Shown here piece after piece: positions 6,201-6,782 of a stretch of DNA of 6,782 nt. Each line of letters begins with the position of its first letter. Position 1 is the stretch's first letter. The notes below the pieces were generated by a model. It had not been told where the DNA came from, did not search any database, and saw nothing but the letters and a program-made list of their open reading frames with translations. This DNA is from G020354085 sp964629975 (lineage in GTDB: Bacteria; Pseudomonadota; Gammaproteobacteria; Acidiferrobacterales; Sulfurifustaceae): assembly GCA_964629975.1 (NCBI GenBank), contig CAZVUN010000149.1:1-6782 (forward strand). Direction: 5' to 3'. Position numbers and translations under genes: made by a program.

Positions 6201-6596
6201 TCACTCCCCGCGGATGGCCGTCATCAGGCCCTTGATGCGGTTGTTGAGAAACGTAAGGCTCGCCTGGTACTGCAGGCTGTTGCGCGCGAACTCGGCATAC
6301 TCGATCTGGGTGTCGACGGTGTTGCCGTCGATCGAGGCCTGCAGCGGGTGGCGGTACAGCAGCTCGGCGCCCCCGGGCGAAGCGGCTGGCGCGCCGAGGT
6401 GCCCCGGCGCGGTGGTCCGCAGGTTGAGCGCCGCCTCGGCGGTGCCGGCCAGCACGCGACGAAAGTCGAGATCGCGCGCCTTGTAGCCGGGGGTATCGGC
6501 ATTGGCCAGGTTGGCAGCGAGCACCTCGGCGCGCCGCGCCCGCAGGGCGAGTGCCTGCGGGTAGATACCGAGTGCCGTGTCGAGGGTCAGCGCCAT
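6201..6596 (-). CDS. flgB: FlgB, flagellar proximal rod protein
   Basis: 131-residue proximal rod subunit, the first gene of the operon (E. coli FlgB 138 aa). N-terminal helix with LALRARRAEVL (17-27), then the family signature AANLANADTPGYKARDLDF (28-45). A low-complexity Ala/Pro/Gly middle (about 50-78) is followed by AELLYR (77-82), the IDGNTVDTQIEYAEFARNSL (89-108) block and QYQASLTFLNNRIKGLMTAI. The start is set at 6596 because GGAG lies 7 nt upstream; the in-frame ATG at 6602 would be only 1 nt from that site. The ATG at 6644 falls inside the sigma-54-like promoter and so should not be transcribed. The gene ends with tandem TGA-TAA stops. No signal peptide. Confidence 0.96.
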   Translation of the reverse strand: MALTLDTALGIYPQALALRARRAEVLAANLANADTPGYKARDLDFRRVLAGTAEAALNLRTTAPGHLGAPAASPGGAELLYRHPLQASIDGNTVDTQIEYAEFARNSLQYQASLTFLNNRIKGLMTAIRGE

Positions 6597-6603
6597 GGAC
6601 ATG

Positions 6604-6607
6604 CTCC
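6604..6607 (-). promoter_or_regulatory. Ribosome-binding site that fixes the flgB start
   Basis: GGAG on the minus strand, 7 nt before the ATG at 6596. It excludes the overlapping in-frame ATG at 6602 (1 nt away) as an efficient start and favours the shorter FlgB, which begins Met-Ala-Leu-Thr. Confidence 0.7.
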
Positions 6608-6632
6608 GTTGCCTGTTGCGTGCAGCGCTACC

Positions 6633-6648
6633 AGCAATCGGCATGCCA
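6633..6648 (-). promoter_or_regulatory. Sigma-54 (RpoN) type -24/-12 promoter of the flgB operon
   Basis: Minus-strand sequence TGGCATGCCGATTGCT matches the sigma-54 consensus TGGCACG-N4-TTGCW at every fixed position except one (T for C at the sixth base), with exact spacing between the GG and GC dinucleotides. The -12 cytosine would be at 6634, giving a transcript start near 6622 and a leader of about 26 nt before flgB. RpoN promoters for flgB-type operons, activated by FleQ/FlrC-class enhancer-binding proteins, are known in Pseudomonas and Vibrio. No enhancer site could be assigned here. Confidence 0.8.
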
Positions 6649-6782
6649 CGTGCCCGATGCGCGCTTTCCTGCGAGAAAAAGGCGGTGTTTTGGCCGCTGC
6701 CGGCCGTGCCGGCGGCAACCGCGGGCGGTGGGGGGGCGGCAAGAGCTGCCGCCGCGGCAATCGCCGCCGCGCGCGGCTAGGC
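6649..6782. other. GC-rich region upstream of the operon promoter, no convincing gene
   Basis: 134 bp up to the window edge. It contains a 6-bp perfect inverted repeat with a 3-nt loop (GCCGGC arms at 6699-6704 and 6708-6713), a run of seven G (6730-6736) and GCC/GCG-rich low-complexity sequence to 6777. A short plus-strand frame from ATG 6657 stays open to the edge (42 codons, Arg/Gly-rich) but has no recognisable family motif. This is where enhancer-binding sites for a sigma-54 activator, or the end or start of a neighbouring gene, could lie. I see nothing definite. Confidence 0.4.

Noticed and set aside
6201..6644. Longer flgB starting at ATG 6644
   Set aside because: That ATG lies inside the sigma-54-like promoter and the extra 16 residues do not resemble FlgB; the start at 6596 has a proper Shine-Dalgarno sequence.
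6677..6695. Possible intrinsic terminator on the minus strand (GCGG..CCGC followed by five T)
   Set aside because: The stem is only 4 bp with an 8-nt loop, and the stronger GCCGGC hairpin nearby is too far from the T run.
6577..6780. Short plus-strand open frame (67 codons) across the promoter, ending in an Ala/Gly-rich tail
   Set aside because: Begins inside flgB and runs antisense through its promoter; composition reflects GCC/GCG low complexity and no family motif is seen.
6657..6782. Possible divergent gene start from ATG 6657, open to the window edge
   Set aside because: Only 42 codons, Arg/Gly-rich, no signal peptide or FlgA-like motif, and no Shine-Dalgarno sequence; too weak to call.

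Overview
The window is a single-theme, high-GC segment of a flagellar locus. It holds nine consecutive genes, all on the minus strand, in the classic order flgB-flgC-flgD-flgE-flgF-flgG-flgH-flgI-flgJ (read from high to low coordinate). Eight are complete and flgJ runs off the low-coordinate edge. Gene order, protein lengths and motifs fit a Gram-negative proteobacterium: an L ring (FlgH lipoprotein) and P ring (FlgI) mean an outer membrane. A good sigma-54 type -24/-12 element just upstream of flgB points to RpoN-driven early/middle flagellar transcription, as in Pseudomonas, Vibrio and xanthomonads rather than enterics. A palindrome between flgH and flgI resembles the dispersed 'CCCTCTCCC..GGGAGAGGG' repeats common in high-GC gamma- and betaproteobacteria. 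A high-GC gammaproteobacterium is my best guess; the genus cannot be set from this window.

Layout from the 5' end of the operon: 6649-6782 is a GC-rich upstream stretch with no convincing gene. The sigma-54-like promoter lies at 6633-6648. Then come flgB (6201-6596) and flgC (5787-6194), proximal rod; flgD (5090-5764), hook cap/scaffold; flgE (3815-5047), hook; flgF (3055-3795), proximal rod; flgG (2240-3025), distal rod; flgH (1518-2225), L ring; flgI (338-1453), P ring; and the start of flgJ (1-335), rod cap/muramidase. Spacers are 2 to 64 bp, no terminator is evident inside, and most genes have their own Shine-Dalgarno sequence, so this reads as one polycistronic unit.

Together the genes build the axial part of the flagellum from the inner membrane outward. 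FlgB, FlgC, FlgF and FlgG stack as the rod under the FlgJ cap, which also opens the peptidoglycan in species where FlgJ is bifunctional. FlgI and FlgH form the bushings around the rod. FlgE polymerises as the hook under the FlgD scaffold. The rod, hook and cap proteins lack signal peptides and are exported by the flagellar type III apparatus. FlgH and FlgI carry Sec signal sequences.

I found no undescribed system here: the coding content is ordinary flagellar machinery. The points worth a second look are small: the promoter, the repeat-like palindrome that seems to supply the flgI ribosome-binding region, a cysteine-free FlgI, an atypical FlgH lipobox, and an unusually high share of TAG stops for a GC-rich genome.
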